Positions 43,959 through 53,470 are shown, numbered from the stretch's first letter. The stretch: DNA of 64,000 nucleotides from Ureibacillus thermophilus (GCF_042657185.1 NZ_JBHSNN010000013.1); one strand, 5' to 3'. The notes: generated by a model from the sequence alone, not told the origin. Made by a program: numbers and translations.

Positions 43959-44750
43959 GTGAAACCAGAACAGCTTGTGGAAGAATTAAAAAAACGATTA
44001 GGTACGGATAAATTTGATTTCTCCTATAACCGCAAAGATGATAAATTGCGTTTAGACCATAAAACTCTTCATAAAGGCATGGAAATCCAACTTCCAGGAG
44101 TTCTAGCAAAATACAATGAAAGAAAAGAGCAGGCAATAGAAGAGGTTGTATATACAATTGAACAAACCTTCAACGCAATGGAGAAAGAACAAACAGAAGC
44201 AATTTACAGCTTGGAAAAAATCTTTCCGGTAATTCGTTCTACATCTTTCCCATTGAAATCCAAAGATGGCCATGCTTTTATAACGACAGATCATACGGCA
44301 GAAACCCGCATTTTTTATGCACTGGATTTAGGCGCTACTTATCGGTTGATGGATGAATCCATGCTTCCAAAACTGAATGCCACAGCCGAACAAATACGGG
44401 AAGTTGCCCGATTTTCCGTTAAACAGTTGTCAACAAACGTGAAAAAAGATGAAGTGGCAGGAAATATTTATTATTTTGTCAATGAAAACGATGGCTATGA
44501 TGCAAGCCGCATATTGAATGATGGATTTTTAAAAGAAATGAAAGAAAAAATTAAAGGAGATATGGCGATTTCCGTTCCCCATCAAGATGTTCTTATTATC
44601 GGAGACATTCGAAATGAAACCGGCTATGATGTGTTGGCTAAAATGACGATGCACTTCTTTTCCATTGGGCGTGTGCCGATTACATCTTTATCCTTTATCT
44701 ATGAAAATGGGGAACTAACGCCGATCTTTATATTAGCAAAAAATCGATGA
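43959..44750 (+). CDS. ytpQ: YtpQ, DUF1444 protein
   Basis: The roughly 263-residue protein belongs to DUF1444, conserved in Bacillales but without known activity. Conserved parts are PVIRSTSFP, LDLGATYRLMDES and TSLSFIYENGELTPIFILAKNR. GTG at 43959 is chosen because GGAAG is eight bases before it; ATG at 43953 is in frame but too close. Followed after 15 bases by ytpR. Confidence 0.87.
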   Translation: MKPEQLVEELKKRLGTDKFDFSYNRKDDKLRLDHKTLHKGMEIQLPGVLAKYNERKEQAIEEVVYTIEQTFNAMEKEQTEAIYSLEKIFPVIRSTSFPLKSKDGHAFITTDHTAETRIFYALDLGATYRLMDESMLPKLNATAEQIREVARFSVKQLSTNVKKDEVAGNIYYFVNENDGYDASRILNDGFLKEMKEKIKGDMAISVPHQDVLIIGDIRNETGYDVLAKMTMHFFSIGRVPITSLSFIYENGELTPIFILAKNR

Positions 44751-44765
44751 AAGGGAGACGAATTC

Positions 44766-45383
44766 ATGATAGTAGCATACAATAAAGAACATGTTGGAGA
44801 TGTACTACTCGTTCAATTAACGACTGAAGATGTGATGGCCGTTGAAGTGGAACGAGTGAGAGATGTTGCTTTAATTAAAGAAAAAACGACTGGTGAAGTA
44901 AAAGGATTTAATTTATTTCATGCAAGCAAATATGTAGCAATAGATGTGAGCGGCAACGTAGAAGTAACTGAAGAGCTTGTTGAAAAAATCCAAGGGGCAT
45001 TAAAAGAAAATGGCGTCGAATTATCCCTTGATGTGGATTTTTCGCCGAAATTTGTTGTCGGTTACGTCGAAGAAAAGGAAAAACATCCGAATGCAGACAA
45101 ATTAAGCGTATGTAAAGTAAATGTGGGCGATGAAGTGCTGCAAATCGTCTGCGGTGCGCCAAATGTCGATGCGGGCCAAAAAGTGGTTGTTGCGAAAATT
45201 GGAGCAGTGATGCCATCTGGAATGGTGATTAAACCTTCTCAACTTAGAGGCGTGGATTCTTACGGCATGATTTGTTCAGCAAGAGAGTTGGCTATTCCAA
45301 ATGCCCCTCAAGAAAAAGGAATTTTAGTATTAGATGATGATGCTGAAGTTGGATCTCCTTTCCAAATTCCTTCCGAATTATAA
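44766..45383 (+). CDS. ytpR: YtpR, tRNA-binding-domain protein
   Basis: The 205-residue protein has an OB-fold tRNA-binding domain like the N-terminus of PheT (GYVEEKEKHPNADKLSVCKV, then GAPNVDAGQKVVVAKIGAVMPSG split at 134-155, ending LRGVDSYGMICSARELAI). A separate N-terminal region of about 90 residues precedes it. It resembles B. subtilis YtpR; the role is not known. AAGGGAG precedes the ATG. Confidence 0.92.
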   Translation: MIVAYNKEHVGDVLLVQLTTEDVMAVEVERVRDVALIKEKTTGEVKGFNLFHASKYVAIDVSGNVEVTEELVEKIQGALKENGVELSLDVDFSPKFVVGYVEEKEKHPNADKLSVCKVNVGDEVLQIVCGAPNVDAGQKVVVAKIGAVMPSGMVIKPSQLRGVDSYGMICSARELAIPNAPQEKGILVLDDDAEVGSPFQIPSEL

Positions 45384-45391
45384 TTAAAAAT

Positions 45392-45421
45392 GGTTAGGAC
45401 ATAGACGTCCTAGCCTTTTTT
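45392..45421 (+). terminator. Intrinsic terminator after ytpR
   Basis: GGTTAGGAC pairs with GTCCTAGCC around ATAGAC and is followed by TTTTTTT. Confidence 0.9.
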
Positions 45422-45613
45422 AATGTATTGTTAGTGGTTTGTAAAGATTTTGCAATACCATTTATGTTATTCTTTTAGAACATATGAAATCCAATGCATG
45501 ATTTTGCACAAGAATACATATATGAAAGACGTAAATCTATAATCATTGTAGTTTCAGCATAGGACATTGTCATATAATAATAGAGAGGTAAATGTTAGAA
45601 AGAGTGATGACCA

Positions 45614-48568
45614 ATGAAATGGCTCAAGAAAACATTGAACAAATGGTTTTTTCTAGATGATGTGGAAGAAGATTATGAAGATGTTGTATTAGAAGAAACA
45701 ATGCCGGAAAAAGAACCGATTCCGGAACAGATTTATATAAAGGAGCAACAGCCAAAATTTCGATTTCCGCTTATTCCCGATGAAGAATTGCAACCGACAA
45801 ATAAAGAACAAACAAATCTATCACCAGGGACAAATCATCATTTAAACTTACTGCCGGATTCCCAACAATTAAAAAATTCGCTAGTTTATGATGTGGAAGT
45901 TTCCCGAATTCATGAACTATTAGAAATGCGCATACAGAACAAGAAAAAAACAACAAAAGTAGTCCATGCTAAATCGATTCCAAAGCACAGTAAACGATTA
46001 GTGGAAAAAGAAATAACGGGTGAACCGATACGAATACAGAAAGAAAAGCCAATCGAAAAAGAAAAAGTGCAGCTGCCAACAAACCGACGAAGATTTATTC
46101 CGTCCGATGTACCTTCACCGGTCTATGGTTTTCAAAAAAGACAACCAATTAATGGAGTGTTTCAGACAAAAGAAAAGACAACTGAACAGAAAGTTGAGAA
46201 TGAAAATGAGTCTTTATCAACTCAGACAGAAGAAATTTCAGCAACCATTGAAAAAGGTCCAAGTACACGTGTAGTAGAAGAACTGGATAAACAAATTGAA
46301 AAAGTGAAGGAAGAAGTGGAACAAATCCTTCACCATACGAAAGAAAGCCTGTCTATTACGATAGAAGAACAACAAAGTGCAGCTAGATCACCTTCTCCTG
46401 TAGAAGAAGCTGCTAAAGAAAATTTAGAAAGGGTTCCGATTTTGGCGGAACCGCTTGATGAAGCATCAGATCCAAACACAAAAGAAGCAATTTCTGAAAT
46501 TGCAAATTTTGATTCAACCAAAAAGGCTGATCTTCAGGAAAGTATTGAAACCCACAACAACGCCAGTGAGTCAACTAATGTGGATGATTTGTTGCAAATA
46601 GCGCAGGAAGAAGCGCATAGCCTTGGAGCAAAGGACATTCAGGAAGAGCAAAGAATCCTTCTTCAAAATGAACCCGTAGAACAAAAGGAATTTTTTGTTA
46701 GCACAGCAGAAAATCCGTTGAAAGAAGAAAGTATAGATGCTCAAGCCAACGAGCAGATGACGGAATTAGAAAATGAAAAAGAGAACGGCGAGTCTTTAGA
46801 AGAAAGCATTTTAGAGGAACAATTGGGCAGCTTTTCAACAGAAAATATTGAAGCGAATGAACAGACTGCTGGATTATCCGATGAGGGAGCTTCATCCAAC
46901 GAAGCGCAGCCAATCAAAGAAAAGAAGAAAAAGCCAATTCCATTTAACGTGATTATGTTAAAGTCGGATAAAGAAAAGCTGGCAAAACGATTGCAGTCCC
47001 AAATGGCTGAAAAAGAAAAAAACGAACAACAAAGCCAGCCGATAAATGAGGAACATCAACAAAAACCTATGGAAAATTCATCTTTGACCAATGAAAAAAA
47101 GGAGAATGAAGCAGCCGACGATGTAACGCTTTTCCAATCGGAGAAAAAGACTAAATCTTCATACACGAAACCGCCATTAAACATTTTAATGCCGCCGGAA
47201 ACATCAACGGAAGATCGGGAATGGATGGAGAGCCAGGCGGAAAAACTGGTAGAAACTTTATCCTATTTTCAAGTGAGTGCAAATGTAGAGTCTATCATGC
47301 AAGGCCCTGCTGTCACACAGTTTGAAATTACTGTGGGCCATGGAACGAAAGTAAGTAAAATTCGCAACCTGGCTGATGACTTGAAGCTGGCTTTGGCTGC
47401 AAAAGATATTCGCATTCAGGCGCCGATTCCGGGGAAAAACACGATTGGGATTGAGATTCCTAATCGCATTTCCCGGCCAGTTCGATTATCGGAAGTAGTC
47501 AATAGCGAACGGTTTTTAAATTCTGATTCGCCATTAGAGGCAGCCTTAGGATTAGATTTAACAGGGACGCCGATTACAATTGATTTGCGCAAAATGCCCC
47601 ATGGATTGATTGCAGGGGCTACCGGATCCGGAAAATCGGTGTGCATTAACTCCATTTTAGTGAGTCTTCTGTTAAAGGCTGAGCCTAGTGAATTGCGATT
47701 GATGCTCATTGACCCAAAAGTGGTGGAACTGGCGCCGTATAATCATATTCCGCACCTTGTCAGCCCGGTGATTACCGATGTAAAAGCGGCTACTGCTGCT
47801 TTGAAGTGGGCGGTGGATGAAATGGAGCGGAGATATCAATTGTTTGCGAATGCCGGTGTCAGAGATTTGCCGCGGTATAATAAACTGGCAGAACAAAATG
47901 GAAATGAACGTTTAAAACTGCCTTATATATTAATCGTTATTGATGAATTGGCTGATTTAATGATGATGGCTCCACATGACGTGGAAGAATCCATTTGCCG
48001 GATTGCCCAAAAGGCGAGGGCTTGCGGCATTCATTTAATCTTAGCTACACAGCGCCCATCCGTTGACGTCATTACCGGTTTAATTAAATCAAATATTCCG
48101 ACGCGCATTGCCTTTTCTGTATCTTCTCAGATTGATTCCCGCACCATTTTGGATAGCCAAGGGGCAGAACGATTGCTTGGCAGAGGCGATATGCTTTATT
48201 TAGGAAACGGAATGAGCGACCCCATCCGCTTGCAAGGCACTTATGTAACGGATGAAGAGATTGAGGAAATCATTGAACACGTCAAAAAGCAGGGAGAGCC
48301 TGATTATTTCTTTGAGCAAGAGGAACTCTTAAAAAAAGTGGAAATGGTGGAAGAGCAGGATGAATTGTTTGAAGATGTTTGCCGCTTTGTGTACGAGCAA
48401 GGCGCTGCATCCACTTCTTTAATTCAAAGAAAGTACCATATCGGCTACAATCGGGCTGCACGATTAATCGAAATGCTCGAGAGCTATGGTTTTGTATCAG
48501 AGCAAAAAGGCAGCAAACCGAGGGAAGTATACATCACTGAATCGGACTTGGCGGAACTATTCGATTGA
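45614..48568 (+). CDS. sftA: DNA translocase SftA (FtsK/SpoIIIE family)
   Basis: The 984-residue protein has a long, polar, Glu- and Lys-rich N-terminal half (about residues 1-530) without transmembrane segments, then an FtsK motor with Walker A GATGSGKS near 668-675, Walker B ILIVIDELADLMMM near 772-785, and a C-terminal gamma winged helix (YHIGYNRAARLIEMLESYG) near 935-955. Absence of membrane spans identifies SftA (YtpS) rather than SpoIIIE. It moves chromosome DNA away from the closing septum. The extended N-terminus is slightly longer than in B. subtilis. Confidence 0.94.
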   Translation: MKWLKKTLNKWFFLDDVEEDYEDVVLEETMPEKEPIPEQIYIKEQQPKFRFPLIPDEELQPTNKEQTNLSPGTNHHLNLLPDSQQLKNSLVYDVEVSRIHELLEMRIQNKKKTTKVVHAKSIPKHSKRLVEKEITGEPIRIQKEKPIEKEKVQLPTNRRRFIPSDVPSPVYGFQKRQPINGVFQTKEKTTEQKVENENESLSTQTEEISATIEKGPSTRVVEELDKQIEKVKEEVEQILHHTKESLSITIEEQQSAARSPSPVEEAAKENLERVPILAEPLDEASDPNTKEAISEIANFDSTKKADLQESIETHNNASESTNVDDLLQIAQEEAHSLGAKDIQEEQRILLQNEPVEQKEFFVSTAENPLKEESIDAQANEQMTELENEKENGESLEESILEEQLGSFSTENIEANEQTAGLSDEGASSNEAQPIKEKKKKPIPFNVIMLKSDKEKLAKRLQSQMAEKEKNEQQSQPINEEHQQKPMENSSLTNEKKENEAADDVTLFQSEKKTKSSYTKPPLNILMPPETSTEDREWMESQAEKLVETLSYFQVSANVESIMQGPAVTQFEITVGHGTKVSKIRNLADDLKLALAAKDIRIQAPIPGKNTIGIEIPNRISRPVRLSEVVNSERFLNSDSPLEAALGLDLTGTPITIDLRKMPHGLIAGATGSGKSVCINSILVSLLLKAEPSELRLMLIDPKVVELAPYNHIPHLVSPVITDVKAATAALKWAVDEMERRYQLFANAGVRDLPRYNKLAEQNGNERLKLPYILIVIDELADLMMMAPHDVEESICRIAQKARACGIHLILATQRPSVDVITGLIKSNIPTRIAFSVSSQIDSRTILDSQGAERLLGRGDMLYLGNGMSDPIRLQGTYVTDEEIEEIIEHVKKQGEPDYFFEQEELLKKVEMVEEQDELFEDVCRFVYEQGAASTSLIQRKYHIGYNRAARLIEMLESYGFVSEQKGSKPREVYITESDLAELFD

Positions 48569-48587
48569 TTGTTATTACTGAAATTTA

Positions 48588-48612
48588 GAGGGGCTAGCCC
48601 CCTCATTTTTTT
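48588..48612 (+). terminator. Intrinsic terminator after sftA
   Basis: GAGGGG and CCCCTC arms flank a short central CTAGC, followed by ATTTTTTT. Confidence 0.88.
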
Positions 48613-48632
48613 CGAACGAATAAAAAAAACCG

Positions 48633-48641
48633 TGCTATAAT
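48633..48641 (+). promoter_or_regulatory. Extended -10 promoter element for murC
   Basis: TGCTATAAT is a perfect extended -10 (TG-N-TATAAT). No good -35 lies 17 bases upstream. A palindrome AGGGTTTAACCCT lies at 48704-48716 next to the ribosome site. Confidence 0.6.
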
Positions 48642-48731
48642 GGTATAGGTTTTTGATTTACTAAAAATGTATAAACTAGACATAAAGTTAATATTTATTC
48701 ATTAGGGTTTAACCCTGGGAGGTTTTTGAAT

Positions 48732-50039
48732 ATGACAATTTATCATTTTACAGGCATTAAAGGTTCGGGAATGAGTTCCCTTGCTCAAATATTATTTGAC
48801 TCCGGTGAAACAGTGCAAGGTTCAGATGTGGAGACATATTACTTTACCGAACAGCCTTTAAGAGAAAGAAATATTAAAATTTTAAAATTTGATCCTGACA
48901 ATATCCAGCCAGGAATGACGGTCATCGCAGGGAATGCGTTTCCTGATACTCATCCGGAAATTGTTCGAGCAAAGGAACTAGGCGTTGAAGTCATTCGTTA
49001 TCATAAATTTTTAGGGGAATATATAAAGAAATTTACTTCGATTGCCATTACGGGCGCTCACGGAAAAACAACGACAACCGGCATAATGAGCCATACAATT
49101 GGAGGTTATAAGCCGACTTCTTACTTAATTGGCGACGGTACCGGATTAGGAAAAAAAGGTGCAGCGTATTTCGTTTTGGAGGCTTGTGAATATCGAAGAC
49201 ACTTCCTTGCCTATCATCCAGATTATGCAATCATGACGAATATCGATTTTGATCACCCAGATTATTTTGCAGATATTGAAGATGTATTTTCAGCATTCCA
49301 AGACTTGGCGATGCAAGTGAAAAAGGCCGTCATCGCATGCGGCGACGATGAAAATCTGCAAAAAATCAAAGCCACTGTACCAGTGATTTATTACGGATTT
49401 GGCGAACGCAACGATTTCATTGCAAAAAATATTGAAAAAACAACAGAAGGATCCAGTTTTGAAGTATATATCCGCAATGAATATTTCGATCGGTTTTTCA
49501 TACCGCTTTTTGGAGATCATGCGATTTTGAATTCGTTAGCTGTGATTGCCTTATGCCACTATGAAGGTGTTCCTGTAGAGATGATGAAAGAACGGTTGAA
49601 AACGTTTCATGGTGTAAAAAGACGTTTTACAGAAACGAAAATTGGCAATAATGTTCTTGTTGATGATTATGCCCATCATCCAACCGAAATTATTGCAACG
49701 ATTCAATCTGCAAGACAAAAATATCCTGACCGTGAAATCGTGGCAATCTTCCAGCCTCACACATTCAGCAGAACAGAAGCTTTTTTAGAGCAGTTTGCAG
49801 ACAGTTTGAAATTGGCTGATGCGGTTTATTTATGTGAAATTTTCAGTTCCGCCCGCGAAAAAAATGGCAAGCTGACAATTGAAGATTTAAGAGCATTGAT
49901 TGATGGAAGCGAAATCCTTCATACAGATACGGTGGAAAAATTGAAGAAACATCATGATGCTGTTTTTCTATTTATGGGGGCAGGAGATGTGAATAAATTC
50001 CAAAAAGCATTTGAAACCGTGTTGAAAATGGGTGCATAA
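48732..50039 (+). CDS. murC: UDP-N-acetylmuramate--L-alanine ligase
   Basis: The 435-residue ATP-dependent ligase adds L-Ala to UDP-MurNAc. It shows GIKGSGMSSLAQIL at the N-terminus, the ATP loop GAHGKTTTTGIM near residues 107-118, EACEYRRHFL near 151-160 and DDYAHHPTEI near 310-319. The ATG at 48732 has GGAGG nine bases before it; an in-frame TTG at 48726 is too close. As in B. subtilis, it follows sftA. Confidence 0.96.
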   Translation: MTIYHFTGIKGSGMSSLAQILFDSGETVQGSDVETYYFTEQPLRERNIKILKFDPDNIQPGMTVIAGNAFPDTHPEIVRAKELGVEVIRYHKFLGEYIKKFTSIAITGAHGKTTTTGIMSHTIGGYKPTSYLIGDGTGLGKKGAAYFVLEACEYRRHFLAYHPDYAIMTNIDFDHPDYFADIEDVFSAFQDLAMQVKKAVIACGDDENLQKIKATVPVIYYGFGERNDFIAKNIEKTTEGSSFEVYIRNEYFDRFFIPLFGDHAILNSLAVIALCHYEGVPVEMMKERLKTFHGVKRRFTETKIGNNVLVDDYAHHPTEIIATIQSARQKYPDREIVAIFQPHTFSRTEAFLEQFADSLKLADAVYLCEIFSSAREKNGKLTIEDLRALIDGSEILHTDTVEKLKKHHDAVFLFMGAGDVNKFQKAFETVLKMGA

Positions 50040-50080
50040 CCTGTTTGAAATGTGTCAAAATATTTCAATATGGATAAAAA

Positions 50081-50107
50081 AGGAGCGAACAACGGCTCCT
50101 TTTTTTA
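50081..50107 (+). terminator. Intrinsic terminator after murC
   Basis: AGGAGC and GCTCCT pair around eight bases and are followed by TTTTTTT. Confidence 0.85.
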
Positions 50108-50177
50108 ACACAAGAAGGAATTTTAAAAATTTTGTCGAATACTATTACACAACCTAACATACTAGGAGGTCTTCTAC

Positions 50178-50633
50178 ATGGAAGTGATATTATATATTTC
50201 AGCGCTCGTTGCAGCAATCGCTTTTCTAGTGCTTTGCATTAGCATCGGTGCCACATTATTTTCTTTAAAAGGCATCTTAAAAAGCATTGCAGGAACAGCT
50301 GCAGGAATAGAAAAGCAAATGGAAGGAATCACTCGTGAAACAACTCATCTATTGGAAAAAACGAATACTTTAGCTGCTGATATTACAGAAAAATCCGAGA
50401 AACTCAACACTGTAGTGGATGCGGTTAAAAATATAGGCGTTTCCATCAACAATTTAAACAATTCCATTAATAAAATTACAGATTCCATTTCGAAAGAAGT
50501 TGATAAAAACGAAGAAAAAATAGCCCAAGTTGTTCAATGGAGCAATGTGGTGATGGACATCGCAGAACGCTGGAAACAACGAAAAGCGCAGCAAGATGTC
50601 ATTGAAGCGGTGGATGAGCGCAAGAAAAAGTAA
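50178..50633 (+). CDS. ytxG: YtxG, DUF948 membrane protein
   Basis: The 151-residue protein has an N-terminal transmembrane segment (VILYISALVAAIAFLVLCIS) followed by a long heptad-like helix region (residues 40-135), the DUF948 pattern. In B. subtilis it is part of the sigma-B stress operon ytxGHJ. I could not find a convincing sigma-B promoter here. AGGAGG precedes the ATG; ytxH follows after 15 bases. Confidence 0.9.
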   Translation: MEVILYISALVAAIAFLVLCISIGATLFSLKGILKSIAGTAAGIEKQMEGITRETTHLLEKTNTLAADITEKSEKLNTVVDAVKNIGVSINNLNNSINKITDSISKEVDKNEEKIAQVVQWSNVVMDIAERWKQRKAQQDVIEAVDERKKK

Positions 50634-50648
50634 TGAGGGGGAAGCAAA

Positions 50649-51074
50649 ATGACGGGAGAAAAAACAAATTTCAATGAAGTGAAAGAAACATTGACACAAG
50701 AAGCTGTTGTTCACGAAATGAGCGGGGAGGAAACAATTAATATGAAAGATTTTGTGATTGGTGCACTGGTCGGAGGAATCGTCGGCGCTGCAGTCGGTTT
50801 GTTGCTTGCTCCAAAGACGGGAAAAGATTTAAGAAGCGATGTTGTATATCAAGCTAGCCAAATCCGACAAAAAGGGCTTGTTCTAACATCTACGGCAAAA
50901 GAAAAAACAGTCCAGCTTTCAAGCCAAATTAAAGAGCAGTCATCCAATTTAGTAGAAAAAGTGAAAAGCAAGAAAGAAAAATCTCCTCAAGTTATCGACG
51001 ATGGTACCGTTTCTTATGAGGATGCTTATGAAGGGGAAGATATTTCGGAAGTAGCTCGTCCATCCTCAATCTGA
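50649..51074 (+). CDS. ytxH: YtxH-domain general stress protein
   Basis: The 141-residue protein has the YtxH hydrophobic motif FVIGALVGGIVGAAVGLLLA followed by PKTGKDLR near residues 57-64, then a charged helical region (QLSSQIKEQSSNLVEKV). Part of the ytxGH pair. The third gene of the B. subtilis operon, ytxJ, is not present; the next gene is on the other strand. Confidence 0.9.
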   Translation: MTGEKTNFNEVKETLTQEAVVHEMSGEETINMKDFVIGALVGGIVGAAVGLLLAPKTGKDLRSDVVYQASQIRQKGLVLTSTAKEKTVQLSSQIKEQSSNLVEKVKSKKEKSPQVIDDGTVSYEDAYEGEDISEVARPSSI

Positions 51075-51090
51075 TAGATTAAAAAGAGCA

Positions 51091-51132
51091 AAGGGGTGCG
51101 TCTGAAAAGTCATTTTAAGACGCACCCCCTTT
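51091..51132. terminator. Strong hairpin after ytxH
   Basis: GGGGTGCGTCT and AGACGCACCCC form a perfect 11-bp stem around 14 bases. T-rich tail is weak (CTTT), and it adjoins repeat copy F, whose own hairpin may complete termination. Confidence 0.75.
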
Positions 51133-51297
51133 GCGGCGTTCCTATTCTTTCGCCGCAGATAAATTGCGACGAGGAGGCTCGAGCCGGGCCTGCGGAAAGC
51201 GTCCCCGGAACGGAGATCAATTTTTATTAACATATCAAAAAACATCATTTTCTCCTTGGAGAAAATGATGTTTTTTTGGATTTGTCCAAACCCCATT
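51133..51297. repeat. Dispersed intergenic repeat, copy F, truncated and reverse
   Basis: Between convergent ytxH and the FtsA-like gene lies a shorter copy in the orientation of copy C. It has GGCCTGCGGAAAGCGTCCCC, then ACATATCAAAAAACATCATT with the hairpin at 51243-51273 and GGATTTGTCCAAACCCC. The TGGGACA end has decayed to TTGGACA on one side and is missing on the other. Confidence 0.8.
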
Positions 51298-51316
51298 GCT
51301 CTTTTTATGATAGCGT

Positions 51317-53470
51317 CTATGAACGGAATATCGGATTGTCAATCAATTGAATTTCCAAAATATCTCCGCCAAAAATTGGAGTGTCAAAGGAGATCGGCTG
51401 GCCGTTTCGCAAGATGGCAAATTGTCCTTTGAAGTCTTGAGGAATTTTCCAGTTGGAGAATTTAAAGACATCTTGAAAAATCCACGGGCTTGCATCCTTT
51501 TCAATCAATTGTAGATTTGCCCCATTATATACGGTAGAGGTAGGCTGCACCACGACTCCATTCATAAGCACTTCATATCTTATCTTTTTCAGCTGCAGCG
51601 GCTGGTTTTGGAACGTTACCGAAATGGAATCCTCTAATGGAATGTTTAAGTGGTCTAATACTGCCTGAACGGTTGGCATTGTCGTTGATGTTTGGATGGT
51701 TAACACATCACCATCTTCAATTGGATAAGTTAACTTTGCCGGTTTCTCATTTAACATCAGCTTTGATGTGTAATCATGCAAAAATACAGGCTGTCCATCC
51801 ACTTTCACAATGAATGTTTGCGTTTCAATAATATCTTGCCGCTGTATATGCTCTAAAAAGTCTTTAATCGTTTCAATTGGTTCAAATGTGATTTCATCCC
51901 GGTCTTTTAGTGGCGCATCAAGGGAAGCGGTTTCACCGTTTAATTTTACAATCGGTTCTACATAGTAGATTTGATCGTTTAACTGAACTTTTTTTGCAGC
52001 TTGGTCGATGAGATCCCGAATAGTTGCTTGAGCATCTCCACCATTTTCCCCAGGGATAATCGTAATTTCATCCCCATGTTGAATCGGCGTTTTAGATGTC
52101 GCCTCTTGTCCATTGACTAAAATGGTCGCAGGCTTTCCATGCTCTCCAGGAACGAAAATATCTTGCCCATTAATGGTGATGGAAAATCCTTGTCCGGGTT
52201 TTCCATATAAATGTTTTGCGCTGATATTTGCGGCTAAAAAGGCATCGCTGACAGTCATTTCTTTTGCTTCAAATAGCCGCACAACTTGGTTGTTTACTGT
52301 AACAGAAATATAATGGATCGGATATTTTTTGGCGGCAATGGCAATGCCAATCGGCGTTACAAGATCCGGTCTTGCTTCAATGGATTCTTCTTTCGTTAAA
52401 TTTGGAATGGCGCTAATGTCCCGGACAGCTACCCGATTTTTCGGAAGTTGAAGAATTTCGCAAAGCTCTTCAGGCAATCTAGGGGTTAAACTTCCTCCGC
52501 CGATGAGCATGACCGCTTTAGGAGGCACTTGATTATTTAACCGTAAAATTTCATTTCCAATCGCTGCTGCCAATTGCTTGATGGCAGGTTCGATCGTTTG
52601 AATTACTTCTTCTGTCGGGATTTCTTGTTCAAATCCTAAAATATCTTGTATGGCAACGGTTTGCTCTGTATTTAATTTTCGTTTAATGGCTTCGGCAACC
52701 GGGAAGTCCAACAAGTATTGGTCGCATAAACTTTCTGTAATTTCATCCCCGGCAGTTGGCACCATTCCATAAGCGATGACGGTATTGTTATTTGTCATTG
52801 CAATATCGGATGTGCCAGCACCTATATCGACTAATGCAACGTTCAATCGACGCATAGTCGGAGGAATTAGGACATTGATGGCAGCAATTGGCTCCAGTGT
52901 GAGTGCTTCCATTTCCAAATCTGCTCTTTTTAATGCGGCCAGCAATGATTCAATGACAGTGCGCGGCAGGAAGGTAGCAATAACTTCAACGGATGCTTCT
53001 TGGCCCCGTTGATCTAAAAGGCTTCCAATTTCTTGTCCATCTAATAGATAGTGGAGGACGGAATAGCCCACACAGTAATAATGGCTTGAATCATGGGATT
53101 GTTTTTCAACGAGCTGTGCTTGCGCTTGATGCACTGCTTGTAATTCCAATCGGTTGATATCTTCTTGAGTAAAAATTGGGCGGTTGGAAATGTCAATTGA
53201 TACGCGGGCTTGTTCGGTTTTAAGTGCGCGGCCGGCAGCAGCTACACTGACTTTTGTTAAAGGGCCATGTTTTTTTTCTAATTCAACTTTTATTTCTTTA
53301 ATTAACTCAGCTACAAATAATACGTTATGTATCTGGCCGTCGAGCATAGCCCGCTCTTTATGTTCTCTTATGAGCATATCCGCAACATGATAATGGTCGT
53401 TTTCTTCTTCTAAAATGATTCCTACGACCGACCGAGTTCCGATGTCTAAGGCAAAAATTTTGGAACTCAA
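51317..53470 (-). CDS. FtsA/PilM-like ATPase with beta-grasp-like C-terminal repeats
   Basis: The 717-residue protein starts with an actin-like ATPase fold resembling FtsA: FALDIGTRSVVGII at residues 6-19, VALVDIGAGTSDIAM near 211-225, a MLIGGGSLTPRL motif near 321-332, and DLVTPIGIAIA near 369-379. Unlike FtsA (about 420 residues) it continues for about 330 residues made of about five units, each ending like NGQ...P-I-GDEITI: near 430-475, 485-533, 535-597, 600-658 and 665-714. These resemble small ubiquitin-like (ThiS/TGS) strands. No C-terminal amphipathic helix is obvious. TTG at 53470 is used since AAAGGAAGTG precedes it. Function is unknown. Confidence 0.85.
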   Translation of the reverse strand: MSSKIFALDIGTRSVVGIILEEENDHYHVADMLIREHKERAMLDGQIHNVLFVAELIKEIKVELEKKHGPLTKVSVAAAGRALKTEQARVSIDISNRPIFTQEDINRLELQAVHQAQAQLVEKQSHDSSHYYCVGYSVLHYLLDGQEIGSLLDQRGQEASVEVIATFLPRTVIESLLAALKRADLEMEALTLEPIAAINVLIPPTMRRLNVALVDIGAGTSDIAMTNNNTVIAYGMVPTAGDEITESLCDQYLLDFPVAEAIKRKLNTEQTVAIQDILGFEQEIPTEEVIQTIEPAIKQLAAAIGNEILRLNNQVPPKAVMLIGGGSLTPRLPEELCEILQLPKNRVAVRDISAIPNLTKEESIEARPDLVTPIGIAIAAKKYPIHYISVTVNNQVVRLFEAKEMTVSDAFLAANISAKHLYGKPGQGFSITINGQDIFVPGEHGKPATILVNGQEATSKTPIQHGDEITIIPGENGGDAQATIRDLIDQAAKKVQLNDQIYYVEPIVKLNGETASLDAPLKDRDEITFEPIETIKDFLEHIQRQDIIETQTFIVKVDGQPVFLHDYTSKLMLNEKPAKLTYPIEDGDVLTIQTSTTMPTVQAVLDHLNIPLEDSISVTFQNQPLQLKKIRYEVLMNGVVVQPTSTVYNGANLQLIEKDASPWIFQDVFKFSNWKIPQDFKGQFAILRNGQPISFDTPIFGGDILEIQLIDNPIFRS

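Noticed and set aside
45422..45613. Region between ytpR and sftA
   Set aside because: A TATAAT near 45573 is present but the -35 is poor, and there is no small gene or structure. Probably just the sftA promoter region.
50132..50160. TTGTCG-N17-TAACAT before ytxG
   Set aside because: Transcription would start inside the ribosome site at 50163-50169, so this is not a usable promoter. No sigma-B promoter was convincing either.
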